Positions 1 to 6,355 of a DNA stretch of 6,475 nt are shown piece after piece. The notes beneath the pieces are model-generated. The model did not search any database. It had not been told where the DNA came from and saw nothing but the letters and a program-made list of their open reading frames with translations. The number at the start of each line of letters is the position of its first letter. The first letter of the stretch is position 1. A program made the position numbers and the translations under genes. Source of the stretch: JBFMHD01 sp040752395 [NCBI: Candidatus Hydrogenedentota bacterium] (GTDB taxonomy: Bacteria; JBFMHD01); assembly GCA_040752395.1 (NCBI GenBank), contig JBFMHD010000157.1, forward strand, positions 1-6,475. The letters run 5' to 3'.

Positions 1-25
1 ATACACAATTTTTAAAAATTGTCAA
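1..25 (-). promoter_or_regulatory. Partial promoter for the next minus-strand gene
   Basis: On the minus strand there is a perfect -35 consensus, TTGACA, at positions 25-20. After a 16-base spacer the sequence continues TAT at positions 3-1, directly preceded by TG, which fits the start of a -10 box cut off by the window edge. The element faces out of the window, so it would drive a gene to the left rather than any gene seen here. It lies about 85 bases past the stop codon of the membrane protein gene. The -10 box is incomplete, so this is a candidate based on consensus and spacing only. Confidence 0.5.
5..22. repeat. 18-bp perfect palindrome, possible operator
   Basis: ACAATTTTTAAAAATTGT is a perfect inverted repeat with no spacer. 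It overlaps the last three bases of the minus-strand TTGACA box and fills the promoter spacer almost up to the presumed -10 box. That is a common place for a repressor or other dimeric DNA-binding protein. On the plus strand it is followed by two T-runs (about 28-44), so a weak AT-rich terminator for a plus-strand gene to the left is an alternative. Palindromes made only of A/T runs can also arise by chance in AT-rich DNA. Confidence 0.4.
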
Positions 26-53
26 GCTTTTTTTATTTTTTTTAGAGACTTCT

Positions 54-117
54 TCCCTTAAAAACTTTAAGCTAAATTTTCAAAGAATTACAGGCATAAA
101 ATAAGTCCCTTAAAAAC
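54..117. repeat. 12-bp direct repeat around the end of the membrane protein gene
   Basis: TCCCTTAAAAAC occurs at 54-65 and again at 106-117, where it includes the minus-strand stop codon (110-112). A second short module, TTTTTAGAGAC in one copy and TTTTTCAGAGAC in the other, sits to the left of the first copy (about 37-47) and to the right of the second (about 121-132), so the module order is swapped. The second copy also gives a 4-bp stem, CCCT/AGGG, followed by five T on the plus strand, which is at most a weak terminator. No strong terminator for the minus-strand operon is visible. Confidence 0.35.
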
Positions 118-1702
118 AGGGTTTTTCAGAGACCTCAGAATAATATTTTTTTATATCGCTAAAAGAAAAATAATAAGTCCGGTGAATAGATAAGTGTTTT
201 AAGAAAGGATAAAAACCCAGAATCTCTTTATTATTATTAAAATATAACCAGTATGCGAAATATTCGTTATGATAACAGTCGTTGGGTATAAAATGATACG
301 TGGATTCTGCAATCGGCTTAAGTCCGAGATCCATAAGTTTAGAGATTAACATCTCGATCTCTATATCTACAAAATTATGATGTCTGAACTTTGGTGCAAG
401 TTGAACTAAGAATGTCCCATCACTGCTATCTATAATTTTTATGAACTCATTATATTCTATATCAGTATTTTTAATAATCCCTTTCGTATTTACTAAAGAA
501 GGTATATCAGAAGTCCATCTCTTTTCAAACATATTAATCTTGTAAATAAAATTATAGATTCTAAAATATATACATACCCAGATAACTAAAGACAAAAACA
601 TCAGCACTTTCTTTGAATTTTTATATCCAGTAAATAATGCTACTAACTCAGCACCTGCAATACTGCTCATTATGAATATAGCCGGGGTAAATATCCTTGA
701 TACCATTGGCGCTTTTACAACGAACCAGAATAGAGGTAAAAACAGAGCCGGTAAAAAATACAAAAAAAGTGTATCGGTCTTTTTTCGGAAATTAAATAAA
801 AAGATTATAATAATAAGTAAAATTAAAAAAAGATAATCAATACCTTCACTATCAATCAAATATTTAAAAAAGAAGAGCGGCTGTCGTGGTAATATCGAAC
901 CATAATACATCGCACTATGTAATTGAAATAAAAGGGATTTGAAGACAGAGATATAAGGTATTTCAAAAATACTCCGCAATATATCTGAAAGAATAAAATA
1001 TATAAACGGCACGCTCAACCCGAATATAAGATATTTTCTATTGTAAGATTTAATTATTTCCAGAATAAAAATAGCTATAACAATAGCTAAACAATGAGGT
1101 GATGAAAATATTGAAATGGAATATAATATTCCCCTAATTAAAATCCATAATTTTTTATCTTTAAGTTGCGGTATAGAATATAATAAAATTCCAAGTAAAA
1201 CAAAGTGTAATCCAAAGATTGAATGATAACCAGCTAAAGAAAGATAAAATAAATCAAAAGTAAAGATAAGGAATATAAAACTTATAATAGCTGATAGAAC
1301 CCCGTACACCCTGTATATAATTATGAAATTCATAATAATTGAGCAAAATAAAGAGATGATATTTAAATAATATATAGCATTCCAGTCAGTAGCTATTATA
1401 TTTTTGCAAATAATTCTCATTAATCCGGCGGCAAAAACAAAAAATGGTTTATCCCCCCAGGGGTTTGCGGGTAATGTAAAATATACTGCTATTTTCTTTA
1501 TTCCAGCTTTATATTTTTCAATAAATCTTTGAACATAATCTGCTTTATGAAAATACTCTTCTGTATCATATGTCATGTAGTGTTTATTTTCGCCGGTATC
1601 AAACATAAACTTATTCTGTTTAGAAGCTATTTTAAGAAAAATAGTTGTATAAGAAGATAAAAAAACAAGGATAAATATTATGATAAAAACATATCTTTTC
1701 AT
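110..1702 (-). CDS. Multi-pass membrane protein, putative GT-C-type glycosyltransferase
   Basis: A 530-residue protein with an N-terminal membrane anchor (about residues 4-24) and about ten further hydrophobic segments between residues 86 and 385. A soluble tail of about 140 residues follows (390-530). Between the first two membrane segments is an exported loop containing Y45-D-T-E-E-Y and then NPWGDKPFFVF (80-90). This matches the layout of GT-C enzymes (PMT/ArnT-like), where an acidic residue in the first loop is catalytic and a KP-aromatic stretch opens the next helix; D46 or E48 would be the candidate catalytic residue. Such enzymes use lipid-linked sugars on the outer face of the inner membrane, which fits the flippase gene just upstream. 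The ATG overlaps the flippase stop by four bases (ATGA), so translation is probably coupled; the ribosome site is only A-rich. The tail matches nothing I recognise. An O-antigen ligase- or polymerase-like protein is the alternative. The gene call is sure; the function is inferred. Confidence 0.7.
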   Translation of the reverse strand: MKRYVFIIIFILVFLSSYTTIFLKIASKQNKFMFDTGENKHYMTYDTEEYFHKADYVQRFIEKYKAGIKKIAVYFTLPANPWGDKPFFVFAAGLMRIICKNIIATDWNAIYYLNIISLFCSIIMNFIIIYRVYGVLSAIISFIFLIFTFDLFYLSLAGYHSIFGLHFVLLGILLYSIPQLKDKKLWILIRGILYSISIFSSPHCLAIVIAIFILEIIKSYNRKYLIFGLSVPFIYFILSDILRSIFEIPYISVFKSLLFQLHSAMYYGSILPRQPLFFFKYLIDSEGIDYLFLILLIIIIFLFNFRKKTDTLFLYFLPALFLPLFWFVVKAPMVSRIFTPAIFIMSSIAGAELVALFTGYKNSKKVLMFLSLVIWVCIYFRIYNFIYKINMFEKRWTSDIPSLVNTKGIIKNTDIEYNEFIKIIDSSDGTFLVQLAPKFRHHNFVDIEIEMLISKLMDLGLKPIAESTYHFIPNDCYHNEYFAYWLYFNNNKEILGFYPFLKHLSIHRTYYFSFSDIKKYYSEVSEKPCF

Positions 1703-2970
1703 ATCTTTTTCTTAAAAAGAGAAAAAAACAGAGCTAAATCATCAGCCTGCAATAAGAATAGGTTGTTAAATTTATTACAGGAAATTTTTAAATAATATTT
1801 TAATATTATCAAAAATTCTATAAAATAGCTTACCAGAGAAGCCAGTGCCGCTCCTTCAATAGAAAATTTTTTAATAAAATAGAAATTCAAGATTACATTT
1901 ATTATCGCTGATATCGGTGATGCAAAGATGATTATTTCAGGTCTACCCCTACCACATAAATCAGAATATAATATCCGCGACAAACCCATAAAAATAACAG
2001 CAGGAAGAAGTATAATTAAAGGAGTAAAGGAAGATAAAAATTTATTACTGAAAAATAAAATAATTAAAGGTCTGCCTGTAATGATTAGTATTAAACTCAA
2101 AAGAATAAAAATGAATAGTATTACTCTAAAACTTATCGATGTTAACCATAATTTATCTGTTATCCTTTTATCAGATGTTTTCTGAAGTAGTATCTGGGAT
2201 ACAGCCTGCGGTAAATACAATAACATCTCTGCAATTGAGACAGAAATAGAATAATAACCAAGATATGCTGTCTGCGTCAGTGAATAAATAATAAACATAT
2301 CAGCTCTCAAATTAATAAAATTAGATAAAAATCCGACCCATACTTTAAGGCCATATTTAAAAATTCCTTTTAGAAGCTCTTTAAGACCATCTGGCAGATC
2401 AAAGCCTCTGGTTTGAGAAAGAAGATTCACTGTGATGAACGCACCACTTATAATAATAGCGACTAACCACGCTAAAACAGCTGAAAATATATTGTCTCCC
2501 ATTATCAGAAAAGATATCCCGATAAATAAAAGTGGCAATAACCTATAGAGAAGCCCGGTCCTGAGATAAAGGGGTGTCTTATCAAGCCCCACTAATAAAT
2601 CTTTACCTATCTCATATACTAAAATAAATGGTATAGCGATGGAGGCTATGATTACCTCTGTTCTTGTAATTTTAATCAGACCAAACATTATACAAACAGC
2701 AGTAAACCCGGCTATGTAACAATATAATACAATTGATTTTACAATTCTATCTTTATATTCATAGTGTTGTTTTATAAACCAGATGCCTGAGGTACCAAGT
2801 CCGATATGTAAAAAATTAAATATTAAATATGGTATCAATATAGTATAAGTAAAGACACCTTTGCCAGCGGGTCCAAGGACTCTTGCGAGAAGTATATTTA
2901 ATAAAACACTGGATAATATCGAGACAAGATAGACCGAATAAACTCTTGCCACCTCAGCTAAATATCCCAT
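1699..2970 (-). CDS. Wzx/MATE-type polysaccharide flippase
   Basis: A 423-residue integral membrane protein with about 12 predicted membrane segments (near 10-29, 39-60, 77-99, 105-126, 140-158, 161-183, 207-226, 236-260, 279-298, 312-332, 347-366, 370-393). This is the size and topology of the polysaccharide-transport branch of the MOP superfamily, which moves lipid-linked oligosaccharides across the inner membrane. Supporting signatures are the N-terminal LLARVLGPAGKGVFTY (27-42), the central LRADMFIIYSLTQTAYLGYYS (two adjacent pieces, 221-241) with a membrane-embedded acidic residue D224, and the C-terminal IEGAALASLVSYF (371-383). The start ATG is six bases after the recD2 stop, with AGGA ten bases upstream inside the end of recD2. 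The stop overlaps the start of the downstream membrane protein gene. The sugar substrate cannot be told from the sequence, so no wzx symbol is assigned. Confidence 0.9.
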   Translation of the reverse strand: MGYLAEVARVYSVYLVSILSSVLLNILLARVLGPAGKGVFTYTILIPYLIFNFLHIGLGTSGIWFIKQHYEYKDRIVKSIVLYCYIAGFTAVCIMFGLIKITRTEVIIASIAIPFILVYEIGKDLLVGLDKTPLYLRTGLLYRLLPLLFIGISFLIMGDNIFSAVLAWLVAIIISGAFITVNLLSQTRGFDLPDGLKELLKGIFKYGLKVWVGFLSNFINLRADMFIIYSLTQTAYLGYYSISVSIAEMLLYLPQAVSQILLQKTSDKRITDKLWLTSISFRVILFIFILLSLILIITGRPLIILFFSNKFLSSFTPLIILLPAVIFMGLSRILYSDLCGRGRPEIIIFASPISAIINVILNFYFIKKFSIEGAALASLVSYFIEFLIILKYYLKISCNKFNNLFLLQADDLALFFSLFKKKI

Positions 2971-2976
2971 CTTAAA

Positions 2977-5160
2977 TCAATCCTTTTCTCTACCGATTAC
3001 AATTTTCTGGATTCTTGAAGATAGATAAGACTTTCGATAGATATTAAATTTTACTGCCATTTTTACCACTTCGTATGGCATAATCATAATTAGTTTTTCT
3101 TTAGCACGTGTCATTGCTGTATAAAAGAGGTTTTTATTTAACAAAAAGAAACAGCCAGAACGTGTTGCGAGAAATATTATTGCTCTATTTTCACTTCCCT
3201 GTGCCTTATGGACGGTCATAGCATAATTAAGCGTAATGTTTTCCATTAATTTATATGGTATATTTTTTACTCTTGAAAAAAATTCTATACCTACGTTTTT
3301 TCTCGTAGAATCATTATTCACAATGTATCCAATATCACCATTAAAAATGTCGAGTTCATAATCGTTCTTTCTCTGCATAACCTTATCACCTGTTCTAAAT
3401 TCTTTATCAAAGACAAAGAAAAAATTATCAGCTGTTCGCGGGTTCAATTTGTCCCTCAGCCTTATATTAAGATTGTAAACAGATATATCGCCTCCACCTT
3501 TATTAAGTGGTGTCAGAACGTTGATATCTCTTATAGGATCATATCCCCTGGAGTGTAATTCATTTATAGAATTAAAAAGATGTGCAATCATTTCTCTGGG
3601 GTCCTCAGCGTCAATAAATTTGAAATCATCTGTATTCTCGAGTGGAAAAACTCTTTCTAAATTAATAAGGTTTGCATTTTTCAGTATGGCCGAGTTTTTC
3701 TGCTGTCTAAAAATATCACTGAGTATAACTTGAGAGACAGCATAAGAACTCATCATAGATTGCAGTGTACAGCCTGGTTCAACTGGCGGGATCTGGTAAG
3801 GGTCGCCAATAAATATAATCCTTGTCTTATTACTTATACCCAGCATAACTGCTTTTAATAAAAGTAAATCAACCATCGAGGCTTCGTCAATAATAAGATA
3901 ATCTACAATTAAAGGGTTGGTTTCATTAATAAAGAAACCTTTAGATGGAACGTATCTAAATAATCTATGAATAGTATAAGCTTCGATACCAGTAATAGTT
4001 TTTAATTTATACGCAGCCTTACCTGTTGGTGCACATACTCTATAAGTCAGCCCATAATTTTCTATTAATTTTAAAAGGCCTTTGCAAATGGTAGATTTAC
4101 CGGTCCCTGCTGCACCTGTTATAATCGTAACAGAATTAATAAAAGCCTCGTAAATAGCCTCTTTTTGTTCCTTATTAAATTTTATACAGATATCGCTTTC
4201 TATTTTATTGATTCGATTTTTGAAATCTTCTACTTGTTTTACACCGAGCCCTAATTTTTCTTTTAATTTAAAAGCTATAATCTTTTCTGCCTCATAATAT
4301 ATGGGTAAATAAACCCTGTCCTCTTCTATTATAAGTCCCTTATCAGATAGTATGTACGCTTCTATATACGCATAAGGTAGATTAACAAGTTTACTCACAG
4401 CTTTTTTTAATTCATCAAGATATAAAAAATTATGTCCTGTTTTTTTTATTATGGTATCTAATATGAAATAAATTGCTGCTTTAATCCTGTCTTCGGATAA
4501 TTCGTCGATCCCGATATTTTTAGCTATTATATCAGCTTTTTTAAAACCTATGCCTTTAAAATCCTGTATCAATCTATATGGATTACTTTTAACAAGCGTT
4601 ATTGCCAAATCGCCATATTTTAAAAATATCCTGCTCGCCCATTTATCTGAAAACCCCATAAGTATTAGTTCTTTTATATTAGTATTTACCTTTAAAGCGC
4701 AGCTTTTAATCTTATCGAGTAATTTTTTTGTTATGCCCTCTACCTCAAGCAATTTATCAGTTTTTTCTTCTAATACTTCAAGTGTTTTATCCTTGAATCT
4801 ATCAACTATTCTTTCTGATAATAAAGCACCTATGCCATCAATCTCAGAAACTAAAAATTTCATCACAGCATGTTTAGTAAATGGCAATTCTTTATAAAAT
4901 TCATCTATCTGAAAACTTTCACCGAATTTAGGGTGCTCTGTTTTTGTGCATCTTGCAAAGATGTTATCATTTAGATTTACATTCGGAAGAAAACCAGCGA
5001 GTTTATAGGTTTTATTATCATCCTGTGATATTAGTTCTACTACTTTCCAATTAGTTTCAGGATTCTCATAGATAATGTTCTTTACCCTACCCCTCTTCTC
5101 TTCATAAAGCAACTCTCTCTCAGTTATAAAATCAAATGATAGTTGTTCAGTATTTATCAT
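2977..5160 (-). CDS. recD2: RecD2-type SF1B DNA helicase
   Basis: A 727-residue 5'-3' DNA helicase of the RecD2/YrrC family, close in size to Deinococcus RecD2. Domains in order: an N-terminal OB-like region (about 24-95); helix-hairpin-helix DNA-binding repeats (about 105-150 and 200-216), which separate RecD2 from the shorter RecD of RecBCD; and two RecA-like domains. Helicase motifs are Q (F328-N-K-E-Q332), Walker A GAAGTGKS (349-356), Ia APTGKAA (377-383), II DEAS (425-428), III GDPYQIPPV (452-460), IV FRQ (484-486), V TVHKAQGSE (649-657) and VI YTAMTRAK (680-687). All catalytic residues are present, so it should be active. RecD2 acts without RecBC in repair and replication-fork maintenance. 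ATG at 5160 is the first start codon in the frame; no ATG, GTG or TTG lies between it and the upstream in-frame stop, and the ribosome site (AGG, nine bases upstream) is weak. The nuclease gene lies upstream and two polysaccharide genes are tightly packed downstream. Confidence 0.96.
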   Translation of the reverse strand: MINTEQLSFDFITERELLYEEKRGRVKNIIYENPETNWKVVELISQDDNKTYKLAGFLPNVNLNDNIFARCTKTEHPKFGESFQIDEFYKELPFTKHAVMKFLVSEIDGIGALLSERIVDRFKDKTLEVLEEKTDKLLEVEGITKKLLDKIKSCALKVNTNIKELILMGFSDKWASRIFLKYGDLAITLVKSNPYRLIQDFKGIGFKKADIIAKNIGIDELSEDRIKAAIYFILDTIIKKTGHNFLYLDELKKAVSKLVNLPYAYIEAYILSDKGLIIEEDRVYLPIYYEAEKIIAFKLKEKLGLGVKQVEDFKNRINKIESDICIKFNKEQKEAIYEAFINSVTIITGAAGTGKSTICKGLLKLIENYGLTYRVCAPTGKAAYKLKTITGIEAYTIHRLFRYVPSKGFFINETNPLIVDYLIIDEASMVDLLLLKAVMLGISNKTRIIFIGDPYQIPPVEPGCTLQSMMSSYAVSQVILSDIFRQQKNSAILKNANLINLERVFPLENTDDFKFIDAEDPREMIAHLFNSINELHSRGYDPIRDINVLTPLNKGGGDISVYNLNIRLRDKLNPRTADNFFFVFDKEFRTGDKVMQRKNDYELDIFNGDIGYIVNNDSTRKNVGIEFFSRVKNIPYKLMENITLNYAMTVHKAQGSENRAIIFLATRSGCFFLLNKNLFYTAMTRAKEKLIMIMPYEVVKMAVKFNIYRKSYLSSRIQKIVIGREKD
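2981..2984 (-). promoter_or_regulatory. Ribosome binding site of the flippase gene inside recD2
   Basis: AGGA on the minus strand, ten bases before the flippase ATG, lies within the penultimate and last sense codons (AAG GAT) of recD2. Its placement implies that ribosomes finishing recD2 pass over the initiation region of the next gene. This supports one shared transcript and translational coupling despite the unrelated functions. Confidence 0.5.
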
Positions 5161-5223
5161 ATCAATAAACCTGCTACGGGTCTTGTGATCCTCACTACTT
5201 CTGTCGCTTCGTTTTGTTTAAAA
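5161..5223. other. recD2 upstream leader, possible remnant of a dispersed repeat
   Basis: This non-coding stretch directly precedes the recD2 start. On the minus strand it is richer in G+C than the surrounding gaps and contains CGAAGCGACAGAAG followed by GTGAGGATCACAAG. The first resembles the GCGAAGCGAC-type intergenic repeats seen in many bacterial genomes, which is a memory-based similarity only. The frame upstream of the recD2 ATG stays open for about 20 codons before TAA, with no ATG, GTG or TTG. I see no convincing -35/-10 pair here, so recD2 may be read from the nuclease gene's promoter. Confidence 0.3.
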
Positions 5224-5290
5224 GCAAGATAACGGAAAGAAAGATAACGGATAAAGTAAGAAGTAAGAAGTGGGAAGTGAGAAGTATCAG
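5224..5290. repeat. Composite heptamer repeat cassette, left copy
   Basis: The cassette begins GCAAGATAACGG (5224-5235). GATAACGG recurs at 5243-5250, 15 bases after its first occurrence at 5228. The rest is five 7-bp units in tandem from 5254 to 5288, each starting AAGT (AAGTAAG twice, then AAGTGGG, AAGTGAG and AAGTATC), ending in CAG. The same cassette is present in reverse orientation at 6311-6355, where the 15-base duplication and one heptamer are absent. The repeat lies between the nuclease and recD2 genes. A period of 7 is out of phase with codons, so it is not coding. Confidence 0.85.
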
Positions 5291-5294
5291 TAAA

Positions 5295-5308
5295 ATTCAG
5301 AATGCAGA
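5295..5308. repeat. Short degenerate heptamer pair
   Basis: ATTCAGA is followed directly by ATGCAGA, two 7-bp units differing at one position, five bases past the main repeat cassette. It is short and could be chance alone, but it has the same period as every other repeat in this window. Confidence 0.35.
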
Positions 5309-5328
5309 AATAATCTTTGAATTTTAAT

Positions 5329-6084
5329 TTAAATGAACGGTTTACATAGAGAGAATGCCGGGCACTGATGACATTGCTGATTTATCTTCTTTTCATATAG
5401 AGTATCATCTTTCATTTTTTGTGCATATTGAACTATCTCTTTTTGATAATCGTCAAGATAATCGCTCTCATAAGAAGAGATAGAATTATCTCTTAAATAA
5501 TATAAGGTAAATCTAAACCTCTTATATCGCTTTCTAAACATAAGATAAGCCGCGGTTATATACGTCTTCATCTGCAAATCATCTTTAAGTTCTTCGTCTG
5601 ATATCTTGTTTTTCCCGGTCTTGTAATCTATAATATGAAGCAAATGGTTACTATCTTTTCTATACTCTACATCAATCCTATCGATCCGTCCCTCTATCTC
5701 TATATTCATATTTCCCTCTATTGGTAGTTTAAAAAATTTTTCAATTGCATAAATCGTTTCCGGGTTAATCGATTGTAAAGCAAATCTATTTAATAACAGG
5801 TCTGCCTCAGAAAATGAGAGATGACCATCTTCTTTTAGATTCTCAAATCCTTTTCTTTTATTTTTAGCTATGGAATAAAGTAATTCTAAATCCTTTTTCT
5901 CTCTTTTTTTTATTAAGCATTTCAAATAGTCTTCAATTACAGAATGGATATAGGTTCCAAAATCCTTTTCTTTGGTATCTTTTTCAAATATCCCTTCAGA
6001 ATAAACATAGTAATACCTTCTCGGACAGGATAAATATAATTTTATCTTAGAAGCAGAAACGCTCTTTAACTCAATCCTATTCAT
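5329..6084 (-). CDS. RecB-family PD-(D/E)XK nuclease with Fe-S cysteines
   Basis: A 251-residue stand-alone nuclease of the RecB/AddB/Cas4 fold (PDDEXK_1-like). Motifs in order: SASKIKLYLSCPRRYYY (10-26) as in AddB and Cas4 N-termini; GTYIHSVIE (43-51) with the motif I histidine H47; GRIDRID (132-138) with metal-binding D135; IIDYKTGK (151-158) giving the catalytic D153-Y-K155; and Q171-MKT-Y175, the QxxxY motif. Four cysteines, C20 plus C238, C241 and C247 (CxxCx5C), have the spacing of the 4Fe-4S site in AddB, so an iron-sulfur cluster that clamps the fold is likely. All active-site residues are intact. The length equals a bare nuclease domain with no helicase attached. It would cut single-stranded DNA or DNA ends, possibly with the RecD2 encoded 168 bp downstream. 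The ATG lacks a clear ribosome site and sits close to a candidate -10 box. Cas4 is unlikely: no cas genes or CRISPR array are present. Confidence 0.92.
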   Translation of the reverse strand: MNRIELKSVSASKIKLYLSCPRRYYYVYSEGIFEKDTKEKDFGTYIHSVIEDYLKCLIKKREKKDLELLYSIAKNKRKGFENLKEDGHLSFSEADLLLNRFALQSINPETIYAIEKFFKLPIEGNMNIEIEGRIDRIDVEYRKDSNHLLHIIDYKTGKNKISDEELKDDLQMKTYITAAYLMFRKRYKRFRFTLYYLRDNSISSYESDYLDDYQKEIVQYAQKMKDDTLYEKKINQQCHQCPAFSLCKPFI

Positions 6085-6094
6085 ACTACAGGGT

Positions 6095-6125
6095 ATAATA
6101 TATTTTTTATTTATGATATCTTCAA
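6095..6125 (-). promoter_or_regulatory. Candidate promoter of the nuclease gene with very short leader
   Basis: On the minus strand TTGAAG (6125-6120) is followed by overlapping -10 candidates, TATATT (6102-6097, spacer 17) and TATTAT (6100-6095, spacer 19). Transcription would begin near 6088-6090, only about 4-6 bases before the ATG at 6084. This fits the absence of a Shine-Dalgarno sequence there and suggests a nearly leaderless message. The region is very AT-rich, so chance matches are easy. Confidence 0.4.
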
Positions 6126-6205
6126 TATATTTTATTTTTATTCTTGATTTTTTATTTAAGATATGATAGAAGCATTTTTCGATAAAAAACTATAGATGAT
6201 ATGAA

Positions 6206-6253
6206 AAGAGTCGTGAGTCGTGAGTTAAACAGGACTCAAGACTCAAGACTTTT
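6206..6253. repeat. 20-bp hairpin made of two opposed heptamer arrays
   Basis: The left arm (6206-6225) contains GAGTCGT twice plus GAGT. The right arm (6234-6253) contains ACTCAAG twice plus ACTTTT. The arms pair over 20 positions with two mismatches and one G-T pair, around the 8-base loop TAAACAGG. The arms are related to each other as inverted, slightly diverged copies of the same 7-bp unit. It could act as a transcription barrier or a protein-binding cruciform. The T-run after it (TTTTC) is too short for a confident terminator. Confidence 0.75.
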
Positions 6254-6282
6254 CAGCAGGTTCCGGGCTTTTGGATCCAGCT

Positions 6283-6310
6283 GGCTGTAGGCCGTAGGCT
6301 GTAGCCTGTC
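6283..6310. repeat. Tandem heptamer array, GGCTGTA type
   Basis: There are four consecutive 7-bp units: GGCTGTA, GGCCGTA, GGCTGTA and a diverged GCCTGTC. Its base composition is clearly richer in G+C than the rest of the window, and its unit is unrelated to the flanking arrays. It lies between the hairpin and the right copy of the composite cassette. Confidence 0.75.
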
Positions 6311-6355
6311 CTGATACTTCTCACTTCTTACTTCTTACTTTTTCCGTTATCTTGC
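6311..6355. repeat. Composite heptamer repeat cassette, right inverted copy
   Basis: The reverse complement of this 45-bp stretch matches the cassette at 5224-5290. It has the GCAAGATAACGG end at 6355-6344, one mismatch next to it, then the AAGTAAG-type units and the GTATCAG end. It lacks the 15-base duplication and one 7-bp unit found in the left copy. In plus-strand reading it shows CTTCTCA at 6317 and CTTCTTA at 6324 and 6331. The two copies form an inverted repeat enclosing the nuclease gene and its promoter. Confidence 0.85.

Noticed and set aside
1928-2185. An 85-codon open frame on the plus strand
   Set aside because: It is antisense to the flippase gene, whose membrane segments explain the open frame. 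There is no independent ribosome site or recognisable domain.
4550-4897. A 115-codon open frame on the plus strand
   Set aside because: It lies wholly antisense to the well-supported recD2 HhH region. Low-complexity S/L/F content is typical of a shadow of AT-rich coding DNA.
5292-5325. Terminator after the nuclease gene
   Set aside because: AAAATTC and GAATTTT can pair, but the loop is about 20 bases, the stem is AT-rich and no T-run follows on the minus strand.
5329-6084. Cas4
   Set aside because: The fold and four-cysteine layout are shared with AddB-type and other RecB-family nucleases. There is no CRISPR array, cas1 or cas2, and the neighbour is recD2.
6201-6290. A 29-codon open frame on the plus strand starting ATGAAAAGAGTC
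   Set aside because: It is formed from the out-of-phase heptamer arrays and the hairpin, has no ribosome binding site and resembles no known protein start.
5224-6355. A transposon or insertion sequence with terminal inverted repeats
   Set aside because: The enclosed gene encodes a nuclease of the RecB family, not a transposase. The repeats are internally repetitive, unequal in length, and I see no target-site duplication.
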